Shown piece after piece: positions 44,671 to 54,343 of a DNA stretch of 64,000 bases. Position 1 is the stretch's first letter. Every line of letters begins with the position of its first letter. Location: assembly GCA_965200005.1 (NCBI GenBank), contig OZ241331.1, positions 1,488,001 to 1,552,000 of the forward strand, given 5' to 3'. Position numbers and translations under genes: made by a program. Origin of the DNA: Aldehydirespirator sp965200005 (GTDB taxonomy: Bacteria > Actinomycetota > Acidimicrobiia > Acidimicrobiales > Aldehydirespiratoraceae). Below the pieces are notes generated by a model. The model was not told the origin of the DNA and searched no databases. It worked only from the letters and a program-made list of their open reading frames with translations.

Positions 44671-45452
44671 TGTGAGCTGAAGCCCAACTCATGAAGTACT
44701 CGTGCTGCAACACTGTCGCTCTCGGTGAAGACATCGATCACTGCTTGAACTTGTGGAGAGGGCTGGCTGCTTTTGGCAGCGATTAAGTAGTGATTCAGGT
44801 GTCCCACTAGTTCATGTGTCTCCACCATGTCAAGGTCTGCGGCCTTGGCGTCGGTGCGGTAAATGAGCCCGGCGTCAAGTTCGCCGAGTGACAACTTGGC
44901 GGTTAGGGCCCGCACGCTGGACTCAAGGGTGTCAACGGAGGCGGCTAGTCCTTCTGTTTGCAGTACTCGTTGAGCAAGTGCACCACATGGAACTTCAGGA
45001 GCGCATAATCCGATGAGCAGATCGCTGCGCTCAAGATCAGCAAGTCTTGCGACGCCGCCGGGATTGCCCGCTGCAACAGCGAGCACCAAAGAGTTGCTTG
45101 CTATTGCTGCGGGATCACCGTTTATGAGCCCAAGCGTTTTGGCGCGTTCCATGGACTGCGCATCGGCTGTTATCAAGACATCAGCATCCGCACCAGCCTG
45201 CAGTTGGGCCACCAACGTAGAGCTACCCGCAATCACTGGCGTGATCGTCGGAATCTCAGCAGCAACCGTCTCAACCACTTCAGCCAACGACGATGCAGCC
45301 ATCACAATTACATCACTCTGGCCACCATCATTACTTGGCGAGCTCGACTCCACACTGCCGCATCCACCGATCACCATCGCAACAAGCGCAACCCAAACAG
45401 GCACAATGCGGCCCAAAAGCCGTCCGCAATCAGTCAGACACCCTCCAAGCAA
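44667..45452 (-). CDS. modA: molybdate-binding lipoprotein
   Basis: A 261-residue periplasmic-type binding protein. A hydrophobic signal segment ends in the lipobox MVIGGC; the mature protein begins with VMAASSLAEVVETVA and has AGSSTLVAQLQAGADADVLITAD, the family oxyanion-binding pattern for molybdate or tungstate. LDAGLIYRTDAKA is the typical C-terminal segment. First gene of the modABC operon; no ModE-type operator was recognised upstream. Molybdate supply implies molybdoenzymes elsewhere in the genome. Confidence 0.9.
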   Translation of the reverse strand: MLGGCLTDCGRLLGRIVPVWVALVAMVIGGCGSVESSSPSNDGGQSDVIVMAASSLAEVVETVAAEIPTITPVIAGSSTLVAQLQAGADADVLITADAQSMERAKTLGLINGDPAAIASNSLVLAVAAGNPGGVARLADLERSDLLIGLCAPEVPCGALAQRVLQTEGLAASVDTLESSVRALTAKLSLGELDAGLIYRTDAKAADLDMVETHELVGHLNHYLIAAKSSQPSPQVQAVIDVFTESDSVAARVLHELGFSSQ

Positions 45453-45556
45453 GCAGTCAAACGACCTACGCTGCGCCCACCGATTTCAGCTATGTCTCGC
45501 ATTACGGCGTCGACCTCTGCCGGCAGCCTCGATTCGTGGCTGCGTGTGGCGGCGGC

Positions 45557-46222
45557 TCACTTGGCTGGGCGTCGGGCGATCACTGATAGGCCATCGCCGA
45601 CCGGGAGCAACGCGACTAGTACCCGTGGGTCAGCCGCAACGTGGACATTGAACTTGCGAAGATGTCCGGTGGTGGCATCGGTGATCGAGGGATCAGCCAC
45701 GTGACCGTCCCACAAGGTGTTGTCGACCAGGATCACTCCCCGTTCGGACAAACGGGGAACTAGTTCCTCGTAATAGTCGATGTAGGAGCCCTTGTCGGCA
45801 TCTATGAATGCCATGTCAACTAGCGGCTCTGGCGGTAGACCTCTGAGCGTCTCGAGCGCAGGGGCGATTCGTAGATCAATACGATCCGACACACCGCCAC
45901 GCTCCCAGAAGCCTCGTGCAATGTCTGTCCATTCCCTGGAGATGTCGCAACACAGCAAGCGGCCCTGCGGAGGCAAGGCTTTGGCCACGGCGAGTGCCGA
46001 GTATCCCGTGAACGTGCCGATCTCAATCGCGAACTGGGGTCGAAGCACCGTCGTCAACAGTGTCATGAAGGTGCCCTGCGCAGGACTGATCTGCATGACG
46101 GCAGTGTCACCGAGCGCGTCGGTGGCCTTGATCAACTCGAGTTGCAGATCATCAGGCGTGCTGCAGTGAGCTTCGACATAGTCGGCTAATGCCGTATTCA
46201 GGAAGGCGTGTTGTGAACTCAT
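45557..46222 (-). CDS. class I SAM-dependent O-methyltransferase (CCoAOMT/COMT-like)
   Basis: A 221-residue cation-dependent O-methyltransferase. The SAM motif is AIEIGTFTGYSALAVAKALP, and metal-binding acids lie in VDMAFIDADKGSYIDYYE and VILVDNTLWDGHV. Family members methylate catechols or polyketide hydroxyls; the acceptor here is unknown. It sits 104 bp upstream of modA on the same strand and diverges from the small membrane protein gene at 46444. Confidence 0.9.
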   Translation of the reverse strand: MSSQHAFLNTALADYVEAHCSTPDDLQLELIKATDALGDTAVMQISPAQGTFMTLLTTVLRPQFAIEIGTFTGYSALAVAKALPPQGRLLCCDISREWTDIARGFWERGGVSDRIDLRIAPALETLRGLPPEPLVDMAFIDADKGSYIDYYEELVPRLSERGVILVDNTLWDGHVADPSITDATTGHLRKFNVHVAADPRVLVALLPVGDGLSVIARRPAK

Positions 46223-46443
46223 GCCTACACGATGATGTCGCGTCGCCCAAGCCGCAACCTCAAGTTCTCCGCACTAGCACCAGCGGTCGACCGGCAGCCA
46301 CAGACATCACCTTCATCACCCTGGATCTCACAAGAGAGCATAAGCATCAGCGTAATTGCTGTAAATCGCCGATACAGTCTGAGCACTATTGCGTCTTCTT
46401 ATATGACGCCACGCTAACAAGCTGACAACCTGGGAGCGATGAA

Positions 46444-46899
46444 ATGGCACCCGTCGACATGTCCATATTCGTGCTATACACCCTTGCGACGTTTCTCGTT
46501 GGTGCGACGGTCGGGATGCGATGGGCGATCTGGTATCGACAGCACCTTGAACGCAAATTCTCACAACGTGAGCCTGGCACGAAAGCCTCAGACGACAAAA
46601 TGGGTGTCCTGACCAAATTCAGGAGGGCTCGAAGCCAGGCCAAGAAGTCTCGACAAGACGGCATCCCTCGCAAAGTGAGTCGTTCTGACATTCGAAACGA
46701 GTTTCACCGCGATCCGGTGGCAGCTGAGTTGTTCCTCAGCGATGACACTCCTGACGACGTCCAGCGCTACTTGTATCTAGAAGCCGGGCGAAGAGCCCTT
46801 CTGCGGCGGCGCCGTCAACTTGACAATGATGAGAACGACTTCTTCGCGCCACCGAAACGACACGGACCCGATCCCGGTTTCAGTGGATGCCGCAACTAG
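46444..46899 (+). CDS. single-pass membrane protein of unknown function
   Basis: A 151-residue protein with one N-terminal membrane helix (~residues 7-28, FVLYTLATFLVGATVGMRWA) followed by a strongly basic cytoplasmic tail (KFRRARSQAKKSRQ and RRALLRRRRQL). No family is recognised. ATG 46444 follows GGGAG by seven bases, so expression is plausible. The 221-bp gap upstream has no other gene. It is convergent with the LivHMG fusion, only two bases apart. Confidence 0.65.
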   Translation: MAPVDMSIFVLYTLATFLVGATVGMRWAIWYRQHLERKFSQREPGTKASDDKMGVLTKFRRARSQAKKSRQDGIPRKVSRSDIRNEFHRDPVAAELFLSDDTPDDVQRYLYLEAGRRALLRRRRQLDNDENDFFAPPKRHGPDPGFSGCRN

Positions 46900-46901
46900 C
46901 A

Positions 46902-49706
46902 CTAGCTCGTGCCGATGTAACTGGCGACAACTAGCGGGTCACTGCGCACAGCTTCGGGTGTGCCATGAGAGATCACCGAACCTGACTCGAGACAATAGAC
47001 CCGATCACTTACTCCCATAATCAGCGTCATGTCGTGCTCAATTAGAAGTATTCCGGCTCCGAGCTCGTCACGAATGCTGCGGATCAGTGGCGCAAACGCT
47101 TCGGTCTCACGCTGAGCAACTCCTGCGGTTGGTTCATCTAAGCAGAGCACTCTCGCATCGAGCGCCAACAATCCCGCTAACTCCACTATGCGCCTCGAGC
47201 CAGTGGATAGGTCTGACACGCAGTAATCGGCATAAGAGCCCAGACCGAGCCAGCCGATCAGCTCGTCGGCTTCGCGCCGGCGACGACTCTCGTTCGCAAA
47301 TGTCTGCGGCAGGTGCAGAGCCGTAGCGAGAAATGGTGTGCGGCCCCTGGCTTCAAGAGCCACCATCACGGTTTCACGCACTGTGAGTTCTGGGAAGAGT
47401 GTGGCGGCCTGGAAGGTGCGACCAAGCCCCGCCCGGGCACGTCTAGCAGCAGACACTCCGGTGAAGTCCTTGCCCATAATCTCAACAGTTCCTCGTGAGG
47501 GTACGAAACCACCGACAGCGTTCATCAGTGTTGTCTTGCCTGCACCGTTCGTGCCGATCAACCCGACAATCTCGTCGCTGCGCACCTCAACGTCCACATC
47601 AGATACGGCCTGGTTGCCACCAAATCGCACCGAGATGTTCTTGGCTTGCATTACTACTTGTGATGCCGCATCACCCTTGTGATCAGAGCGGGACAGACTC
47701 GGCGGCGCGGCAGTAGATGCAACTTCTGATTGCTCAGGTGGTAAGCGTGACTCGATAGTGCGCAGCAGCAAGTCACGCAATCCGTACACAACCTGGATGA
47801 AGCCACCAGGCACATACATGATGATGATGAGCAAGCCCATGCTCGATGTGAGCAAGGGAACCACGTCGCTCTCGCTAAAGAAAGCCGGCATTCCCTCAAC
47901 CCAGACGGCGCCAAGTACGGCTCCGGTTACAGAACCCAGCCCGCCAATCACGGCCATGCCGACTACTCGCAGCGAGTCTTCAACCTGGAACAGCGCTTCA
48001 GAGAAACGGATGTTCTGCACAAGCCCGCCGAGCAAAGCACCACCGAATCCGGCTAGTCCACCTGCCAGAGCGAAGGCAGTGAGCTTTGCTCGAGTTGGAC
48101 TGACCGTGTACGCGGAGGCACCTGCGGCATTGTCTCGTACTGCGATGGTTGAACGGCCAATCCCGCTGTTGCGCAGCCGTGTCACGATCGCATAGGCGAT
48201 CACAAAGCCGCCCAGCATGAAGTAGTAGTACGAGCGTTGCGACGTTAAGTCAATCCCGAAGAAGGTGCCACGGTTAAAGGGAACTCCAGAGGTGCTGCCA
48301 TCGCTAAAGAAGGGCCTGCGGAAGAGATACTGGGTTGATGCAATCGAGAAGGCAAATGTGCTCACCGCGAGCATCAGACCGCGCACCCGAAGCGCGCCGG
48401 TACCGATAAGCGCAGCGATAGCTGCGGTGAACAGCGACGCCAGGATTATCGATACAACAAAGGGAACACCAGCGGCCTCGACATCAATAATGCGGAAACT
48501 GCGCCAGCCGATATCTAATTCAAATCCTCGGTTGAATGCTGCTGCCGACAATGCACCGATACCTGCAAACGCCATTTGTGACAGCGACAGCTGCCCCGAC
48601 CAGCCAGTTATGACGGTCACAGACATGGCACAGATTGCGAAGCCCAACACTGTGGCATAAAGCAGATGACGTGAGGGCAACTCCACGATCAGCGGCAACA
48701 CGATTGCGAGTGCCAGACATACTCCGAGGCCGATCCGAGGCAGCGCTCGCACCCACCAGAGTTGCTCTAGACGTGCCGGGACAGGTCGGATCCGCGGCAC
48801 AAAGGCCAGCATGGCTTCGTCTCTGCTACCACGACTCTGTAGGTGGACGGCAATAAGCACTGCACAGAACAGCAAGAAGTCAATGAGCCCAGCTTCGGAG
48901 AGGTAGTTGAATCTGACTACCGACTCGACAACCCCAATAGCAAGACCCGCAATTGCAGCCCTGGGAAATGATGTCATGCCTGCGACCGTCGCTGCCGCTA
49001 AGGCTCTAGCAAGCGTTAATGGGCCTAGATTCTCAAGACCTGTAACTGCCCCTGATTGTCCGCTCAACAGGATGATTGCCAACGATGAGAGCAGACCGGC
49101 GGCTGTCCACACGAAAGTGGAAACAACCTTGGGATTAACGCCCGACAAACGAGCCAACTCAGGATTGCCTGCTGAGGCTGCTACAGCTCGCCCGAACGTA
49201 GTGCGATTGAGCAACCACCCCAGCGCCAAAGCAACAAGAGGAACCACAACAAGAATCGCAACCTGGGGAGCGGTGATGCGTAATCCGAAGGGTCCGTTTT
49301 CCCAGGTTGTTCGAGCTGCAACGGGGTAGCGGCCTCCAGTGTTCTCAATGTCAGGAAGGGCAGTGATCACCGCTCTCATGAGCTGCGCAACACCCACTGT
49401 TGCTACCAACAAGATCACACGAGGGCGGCTGAACAGTCTCCGTACCACGGTCAGTTCGACGAGTGCTCCCGCCATTGTCCCGACACCGAGTGCGCAAGCC
49501 AGACCGATCCAGAAAGGGAACCCCCAGTCGATTTGCATCAACGCAAACAGTGCAGCTGCGGGGAGCCCAAGGTTGCCAACTGCGAAATTGATGACACGCG
49601 TTGAGCGGTAGATCAACACGATGCCCATAGCAAGCATGCCGATCACAAGACCGGTCACCGCGCCGTTAAAGACCAACTGACGCGTAATCCAGGCTGCGAC
49701 TATCAC
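46902..49706 (-). CDS. LivH-LivM-LivG fusion (branched-chain-type ABC permease/permease/ATPase)
   Basis: A 934-residue protein uniting three normally separate components of the branched-chain amino acid-type importer: a LivH-like permease (~residues 1-290), a LivM-like permease (~330-640) and a LivG-like ATPase (~680-934). The ATPase has Walker A GTNGAGKTTL, a divergent signature LSTGSRRIVELA and Walker B RVLCLDEPTAG. It starts with GTG 49706, six bases after the stop of the MFS-LivF gene, so the two form one operon holding both permeases and both ATPases. No substrate-binding protein is near, and the substrate (amino acids, amides, urea or other) is unknown. Confidence 0.9.
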   Translation of the reverse strand: MIVAAWITRQLVFNGAVTGLVIGMLAMGIVLIYRSTRVINFAVGNLGLPAAALFALMQIDWGFPFWIGLACALGVGTMAGALVELTVVRRLFSRPRVILLVATVGVAQLMRAVITALPDIENTGGRYPVAARTTWENGPFGLRITAPQVAILVVVPLVALALGWLLNRTTFGRAVAASAGNPELARLSGVNPKVVSTFVWTAAGLLSSLAIILLSGQSGAVTGLENLGPLTLARALAAATVAGMTSFPRAAIAGLAIGVVESVVRFNYLSEAGLIDFLLFCAVLIAVHLQSRGSRDEAMLAFVPRIRPVPARLEQLWWVRALPRIGLGVCLALAIVLPLIVELPSRHLLYATVLGFAICAMSVTVITGWSGQLSLSQMAFAGIGALSAAAFNRGFELDIGWRSFRIIDVEAAGVPFVVSIILASLFTAAIAALIGTGALRVRGLMLAVSTFAFSIASTQYLFRRPFFSDGSTSGVPFNRGTFFGIDLTSQRSYYYFMLGGFVIAYAIVTRLRNSGIGRSTIAVRDNAAGASAYTVSPTRAKLTAFALAGGLAGFGGALLGGLVQNIRFSEALFQVEDSLRVVGMAVIGGLGSVTGAVLGAVWVEGMPAFFSESDVVPLLTSSMGLLIIIMYVPGGFIQVVYGLRDLLLRTIESRLPPEQSEVASTAAPPSLSRSDHKGDAASQVVMQAKNISVRFGGNQAVSDVDVEVRSDEIVGLIGTNGAGKTTLMNAVGGFVPSRGTVEIMGKDFTGVSAARRARAGLGRTFQAATLFPELTVRETVMVALEARGRTPFLATALHLPQTFANESRRRREADELIGWLGLGSYADYCVSDLSTGSRRIVELAGLLALDARVLCLDEPTAGVAQRETEAFAPLIRSIRDELGAGILLIEHDMTLIMGVSDRVYCLESGSVISHGTPEAVRSDPLVVASYIGTS

Positions 49707-49712
49707 AACAAT

Positions 49713-51985
49713 TCAGTCCCGGGCGCTTGTGGAGGCTCCGAGCAACACCGCATGAACAAGGTCGGGCCGATCTCTCAGGTCACTCGCCCGGCCTGAGTAA
49801 CGCACCTCTCCCTTTTCGAGAAACACAGCGTCATCAGCGAGCGAAAGTGCAAGATGAAGCGACTGTTCAACAATGATCATTGTCTGGCCAGCACGCCGGA
49901 GTTGCTCAAGTGTGGCAAGCAGGTCACGCACAACCGTTGGAGCGAGACCCATGCTCAATTCATCAATTATGAGCACGTCGGGGTCATGCATTAGCACTCG
50001 AGCGAGTGCCAGCATCTGTTGCTGACCACCGGAGAGGTCACCTGCTCGCTCACCGAGACGCCCATCGAGTTGATCAAACATTTCAACAACTCGATCTATG
50101 CGACGGTTCACGTCAGCAGTGTCCCGGCGGTAGCGGTAGGCACCGATGCGCAAATTGTCCTCGATGCTCAGGTCACGAAATACTCCCCGCCCTCCGGGCA
50201 GCATCTGTATTCCCATTGCGGAGCGTTGTTCGGGCGTGGTGTAAGTGATGGAGCGACCATGCATCCGCACTACTCCACGCTCGGGAGTGCATAGTCCAGT
50301 CACGACATTGAGGGCAGTCGACTTTCCCGCTCCGTTAGCACCGAGCAGTGCCAGTGACTTGCCCTTACGCACCTCGAAGGACACATCAAAGAGCACCTGC
50401 ACATTGCCGTAACTGAAGTCGATGCCATTGGCTTGCAGTGCCGGGGTCGACTCGGGGTCAACGCTGCGTCTCTGGTGTTCTGCGAGTTCCTCCTTGAGTT
50501 CTTCGACAACCATCGACAGGTCGTGTTTGATCGACAGCGAGCCTCGCATCAAAAATACGGATCCGATGCTCACAGCCGGGATTGCCAGCGCCGTTACAGC
50601 CGTCTGCACTCCGTAGGTGTCAATTAGAAATGCGGCCGCGAGCGAACCACCCACAGCTCCGAACAAGAAGATGAACAGCGTGATTAGTGCAGATCCGAGT
50701 CCCCTAAGCCGGTAGGGGACAATCGACCAGATCATCGGTCCCACCATTGCGAATGCCGCGGCGGAGAGCACCGTGCGGGGAACATCGATAGCTACGAACA
50801 AGAACTCGTTGGGCATTGCAAACTGCAATGGCACAAGTACCGCAGTCGGCAACAGTAGACCGCCAATCAGACGCAGTGTCAGTGCGGGATCCCTCCGGTA
50901 GAGACGGTCGAAGCGAATCCCAACCATGGGCAACACGATTGCGGCAACGAACCCGGCAACAGATGTTGCTAAGCCTCGCTCGAATGTGTCGAGTCCGAAC
51001 TCCTCTTCAAGGAATAAGTTCGCTTGCACCGGGATCGTAAACAGCACAAACCCCAGGGCGATAAACGCGAGCAACACGGCTCGCACGGTGTGGATCCTCA
51101 ACAAGCGCGCAAATGCTGCTTCAATCGAGATCGGTGCCGGGTCAGAATCTGCAATCACCTCGTTTAGGACTGTGGTCTTTTCCCACTGTCCCCGGGGAGG
51201 TTCTGGAATACGGAACGCTGCGAGAGCAAACACAGCTACCGGCAGACCCAGCAAAAAAAGGCCCAACGCCAGCCCTCGTCACCACCAGCAACGAAAGCGA
51301 CTGTGCCCACAGCGATCGGGCTGATTGCCGCCACAGCACGACCAATGGACTGCGTCAATCCACCTATGCGGCCTCGCACTCCGATCGGATAGGTGTCAGC
51401 TAGCAGAGAAGAATGCACTGGGATCGTGTTGGACTTCGCTATTCCCGCACCGAAGCGAGTCCAGAACAACATGAAGGCATTAACTGCGAATCCCGAAAGG
51501 AAAACCATTGCCGAAAACACGGCACTTGCCAGTCCCACGATCGGTGCGCGTTTCATGCGATCGGCAAGCCAGCCCATGGGGAAGGCACCCAGCACCACAA
51601 ATGCAGCAGAAGCCGAAGCGATAAAGGTGATCGTGCCGTCTGACACACCGAAAGTGTCCCGGATGTCGGGGGCCAGCACTGCCATCGCAGCCTGCTCGAG
51701 CTCATCGAGGCTGTTGAGCACCAACAAGACAACGAACGTAAAGGCGCCGCCCATGGCGAGCCCCTTCTTGAGGGGCATTGCCTCATCGCCTACTCCCGGC
51801 AGCAGGTCATCAGCGAATAGAACCTGGTCGTCAGCACCTTGCTGAGCACTGCGACGGGTGGACTCCTCAGTTAGAAGCGCTGCGGTGAGCGATGCGGTCT
51901 CGGTGTGAGGTTGATCGTTTGCGGCACCCATCGTTGCTGCCGGTGGCTGGGTTGAGATGTCTGGGTCGGGCTGTTGCTGACTCAC
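49713..51985 (-). pseudogene. MFS transporter-LivF ATPase fusion with a homopolymer frameshift
   Basis: Two frames (51985-51236 and 51266-49713) become one ~757-residue protein if the coding-strand T7 (plus 51253-51259, A7) is read as T8, giving WRWAFFLLGLPVAV across the join. Residues ~70-500 form a 12-helix major-facilitator domain (GWLADRMKRAP between helices 2 and 3). The last ~240 are a LivF-type ABC ATPase: LGANGAGKSTALN, LSGGQQQMLALAR, VLIIDELSMGLAP. Joining an MFS channel to an ABC ATPase in one chain is unusual; I believe related fusions occur in actinobacteria but cannot check. It is first in the operon with LivHMG. As written, the MFS half is cut after helix ~5-6, while the LivF half remains open from TTG 51266. 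Confidence 0.85.
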
Positions 51986-52123
51986 TTGTCGGGTGCCCTC
52001 ACCTCACGAGATGGCCGGAACTGTGTCCGGCTGTTGTTGACATCTGGTTGCCGCAAACCGATACCTGACACTAGGCGCAATAGCGGGCGCACCGTAACGC
52101 CCCGCAACGTTTAGTCTCGGCTT

Positions 52124-53077
52124 GTGGCTGCAATAACCCCCTCGGGAGGGTGGACTTACGGACTGGCGCTCCCGATCCAGACTCTCACACGCACGCTCGC
52201 TGACCCCTGGGAGCACACGGCCGACGTGTCAGATCTGGTGACGGTGGCACGCAAAGCTGAAGCGACTGGGCACAGCTTTGTTGGCGTGTGCGATCACGTC
52301 GCCATCCCCGACAATGAATATGCCAGACATATGGGCACAACCTGGTTTGACACTGTTGCCACCCTTTCGTATCTGGCAGCGCATACCACGACCCTCAACC
52401 TGGCATCTGCGGTCTGGATAGCCGCATACCGCCACCCGCTCCAAACCGCAAAGTCGTTCGCGACTCTGGACAGGCTCTCAGGCGGCAGAGCCATCCTTGG
52501 TGTTGGTGCTGGTCATCTCGAAGCTGAGTTTGAGGCGTTGGGAGTCGACTTTGAGACTCGGGGCCGGTTGCTTGATGAGACTCTCGAAGCGATCCGCGGG
52601 GCGTTCTTGGATCGCTACGTGAGCCATCGGGGTGCGGCCTTCAGTTATGAAGACATGGGCGTGGGCCCCGCACCGACACGCGATCTGCCTATCTGGGTCG
52701 GGGGCAGCGGAGCACCCGCGTGGCGCCGCGCCGGACGTTACGGCGATGGCTATGTGCCGATGGGCAATCCCGCGAGCCAGTACCGCAAGATCATTGACAC
52801 CATGCATCAAGCAGCTAGCGATGCTGGTCGAAGCGAGCCGAGCTTCGATATTGGTTTCATGCCGCCGTGGTGCTATTTGCTAGCCGACGAAGCCCCCGAA
52901 GGCCTGCCGCCGACCATGGTGTGCGGAGCGCACAAGGTTGCCGACAACATCCGTCAGGCGATCGCGGCGGGTGCGAACACGATGCATCTCAAGTTCCGGG
53001 CGCGCACTCTTGACGAATACCTCGAACAATTCGATGTGTTCGCCGAGATAGTGGCCCCGGCCGTTAACGGTGCTTAG
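52124..53077 (+). CDS. LLM-class F420-dependent oxidoreductase
   Basis: A 317-residue luciferase-like TIM-barrel enzyme of the probable F420-dependent group. Features are GLALPIQ at the start, EATGHSFVGVCDHVAIP, the TLDRLSGGRAILGVGAGHLEAEFEALG region (here cited as RLSGGRAILGVGAGHLE) and PIWVGGSGAPAWRRAGRYGD. It is shorter than and only distantly similar to the LLM protein at 19.6 kb. Substrate unknown. It is convergent with mftD, 25 bp away. Confidence 0.86.
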   Translation: MAAITPSGGWTYGLALPIQTLTRTLADPWEHTADVSDLVTVARKAEATGHSFVGVCDHVAIPDNEYARHMGTTWFDTVATLSYLAAHTTTLNLASAVWIAAYRHPLQTAKSFATLDRLSGGRAILGVGAGHLEAEFEALGVDFETRGRLLDETLEAIRGAFLDRYVSHRGAAFSYEDMGVGPAPTRDLPIWVGGSGAPAWRRAGRYGDGYVPMGNPASQYRKIIDTMHQAASDAGRSEPSFDIGFMPPWCYLLADEAPEGLPPTMVCGAHKVADNIRQAIAAGANTMHLKFRARTLDEYLEQFDVFAEIVAPAVNGA

Positions 53078-53102
53078 GCAGGCCTTTCCCTTTTCCGAAG
53101 AT

Positions 53103-54314
53103 TCAGCCTCTTCCCGAAGATCCCGAAGATTCAGCGGCCGCTCTGCCTAAGTCGGCAAGCGAGAAATCGGCTGGGATGACCAGATTCTCGGGCCCGATGT
53201 GGCCGATGTTGGATTCTCCGAGACCCAAAAGCGTTGAGCTAATCCCGTCTCGCATTATGTCGAGCACATTCTCGACGCCCGCCTGACCGTTCGCCGCGAG
53301 CCCCCACAGCACCGAGCGACCAAGCATCACGGCCTGCGCGCCAAGGGCCACCGCCTTCACGACATCGGCTCCCCGACGCACCCCGCCATCCATCAACACG
53401 TCAATCTCGTCACCTACCGTGTCAACGATCGGGGCAAGCATCCGCAGTGGCGCAGGCGAGCCATCAAGGTTGTTGCCGCCGTGATTCGACACCGAGATGG
53501 CGCTCACACCCGCGTCCCGAGCACGCTGGGCGTCGAGAGGCGTCATCACGCCCTTAAGCATGAACGGCCCCTCCCACTGCTCGCGCAACCAGGCAACGTC
53601 GTCCCAGGTGGGTGGCGGTGTCTGCATCCAGGTGCCGTAAGTCTCAAAGAACGTCGGAGCAGGGCTGGCGGAGGTCGCGAAGTTGGGAACCACAAGGCTC
53701 GGCGGGCGTCCAGTGCGGGCCCAGGCGGCGAGCCAACGTGGCCGCCTGAGAGCCTCGGGAAGGTGCTTGAGAATTGTAAGGATGCCGAGCTTGGTTGGGA
53801 TAGTGGGGCTGCCCCAGTCCCGTGAGTGTGAGAATGACCAGTCCAGGGTCAAGATCAGCCCAACCGCGCCTGCCTGGTGAGCCCGTTGCATTCGTTCGAG
53901 AATCGACTCACGATCGCCCGCCCAGTACATCTGAAAGATTGTCTGAGGGTTTGCTTCGATAACTGACTCGATGGGTTTGCTAGCAAACGAACTCAGCCCT
54001 ATCGGCACGCCACGAGCAGCAGATGCACGAGCCACAGCTACCTCGCCATCGGGATGAACTGCCTGCACACCAGTTGGCGAGATCATCGCCGGAAGCGGCA
54101 AAGACAAGCCCATTGCGGTGGTGGTCGTATTGCGATTCGCAGTCGATCCGATTAGGCGAGGTACGAACCCCAGTTTCGAGAAGGCCCGAGTATTGGCCGA
54201 CATTGACACTCCGGCCTCTGAGCCTGCGATCAATGCTGAATAGACAGACGCCGGTAGCCGCTTTTGGGCACGCCGCTGCGCAACGGCTACGGATTCAAAC
54301 CAACTATTGGCCAT
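53103..54314 (-). CDS. mftD: pre-mycofactocin synthase MftD (FMN-dependent)
   Basis: A 403-residue FMN enzyme of the alpha-hydroxyacid oxidase fold. It matches MftD closely in my memory: the start MANSWFESVAVAQRRAQKRL, SSFASKPIESVI, LDWSFSHSRDWGSP, GPFMLKGVMTP and SVSNHGGNNLDGSPA. MftD oxidatively deaminates the peptide-derived AHDP intermediate to pre-mycofactocin, giving the redox-active dicarbonyl. The other mycofactocin genes (mftA, B, C, E, F) are not in this window, so they must lie elsewhere, or the protein has another hydroxyacid substrate. It is 29 bp downstream of an acyl-CoA ligase gene on the same strand. Confidence 0.85.
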   Translation of the reverse strand: MANSWFESVAVAQRRAQKRLPASVYSALIAGSEAGVSMSANTRAFSKLGFVPRLIGSTANRNTTTTAMGLSLPLPAMISPTGVQAVHPDGEVAVARASAARGVPIGLSSFASKPIESVIEANPQTIFQMYWAGDRESILERMQRAHQAGAVGLILTLDWSFSHSRDWGSPTIPTKLGILTILKHLPEALRRPRWLAAWARTGRPPSLVVPNFATSASPAPTFFETYGTWMQTPPPTWDDVAWLREQWEGPFMLKGVMTPLDAQRARDAGVSAISVSNHGGNNLDGSPAPLRMLAPIVDTVGDEIDVLMDGGVRRGADVVKAVALGAQAVMLGRSVLWGLAANGQAGVENVLDIMRDGISSTLLGLGESNIGHIGPENLVIPADFSLADLGRAAAESSGSSGRG

Positions 54315-54343
54315 GGTGGTTTGGGTTAGCCGACTTGGGTGTT

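Noticed and set aside
45013..45704. Plus-strand frames opposite modA and the O-methyltransferase
   Set aside because: Shadows of two conserved minus-strand genes; sequence is Thr/Ser/Arg-rich without motifs.
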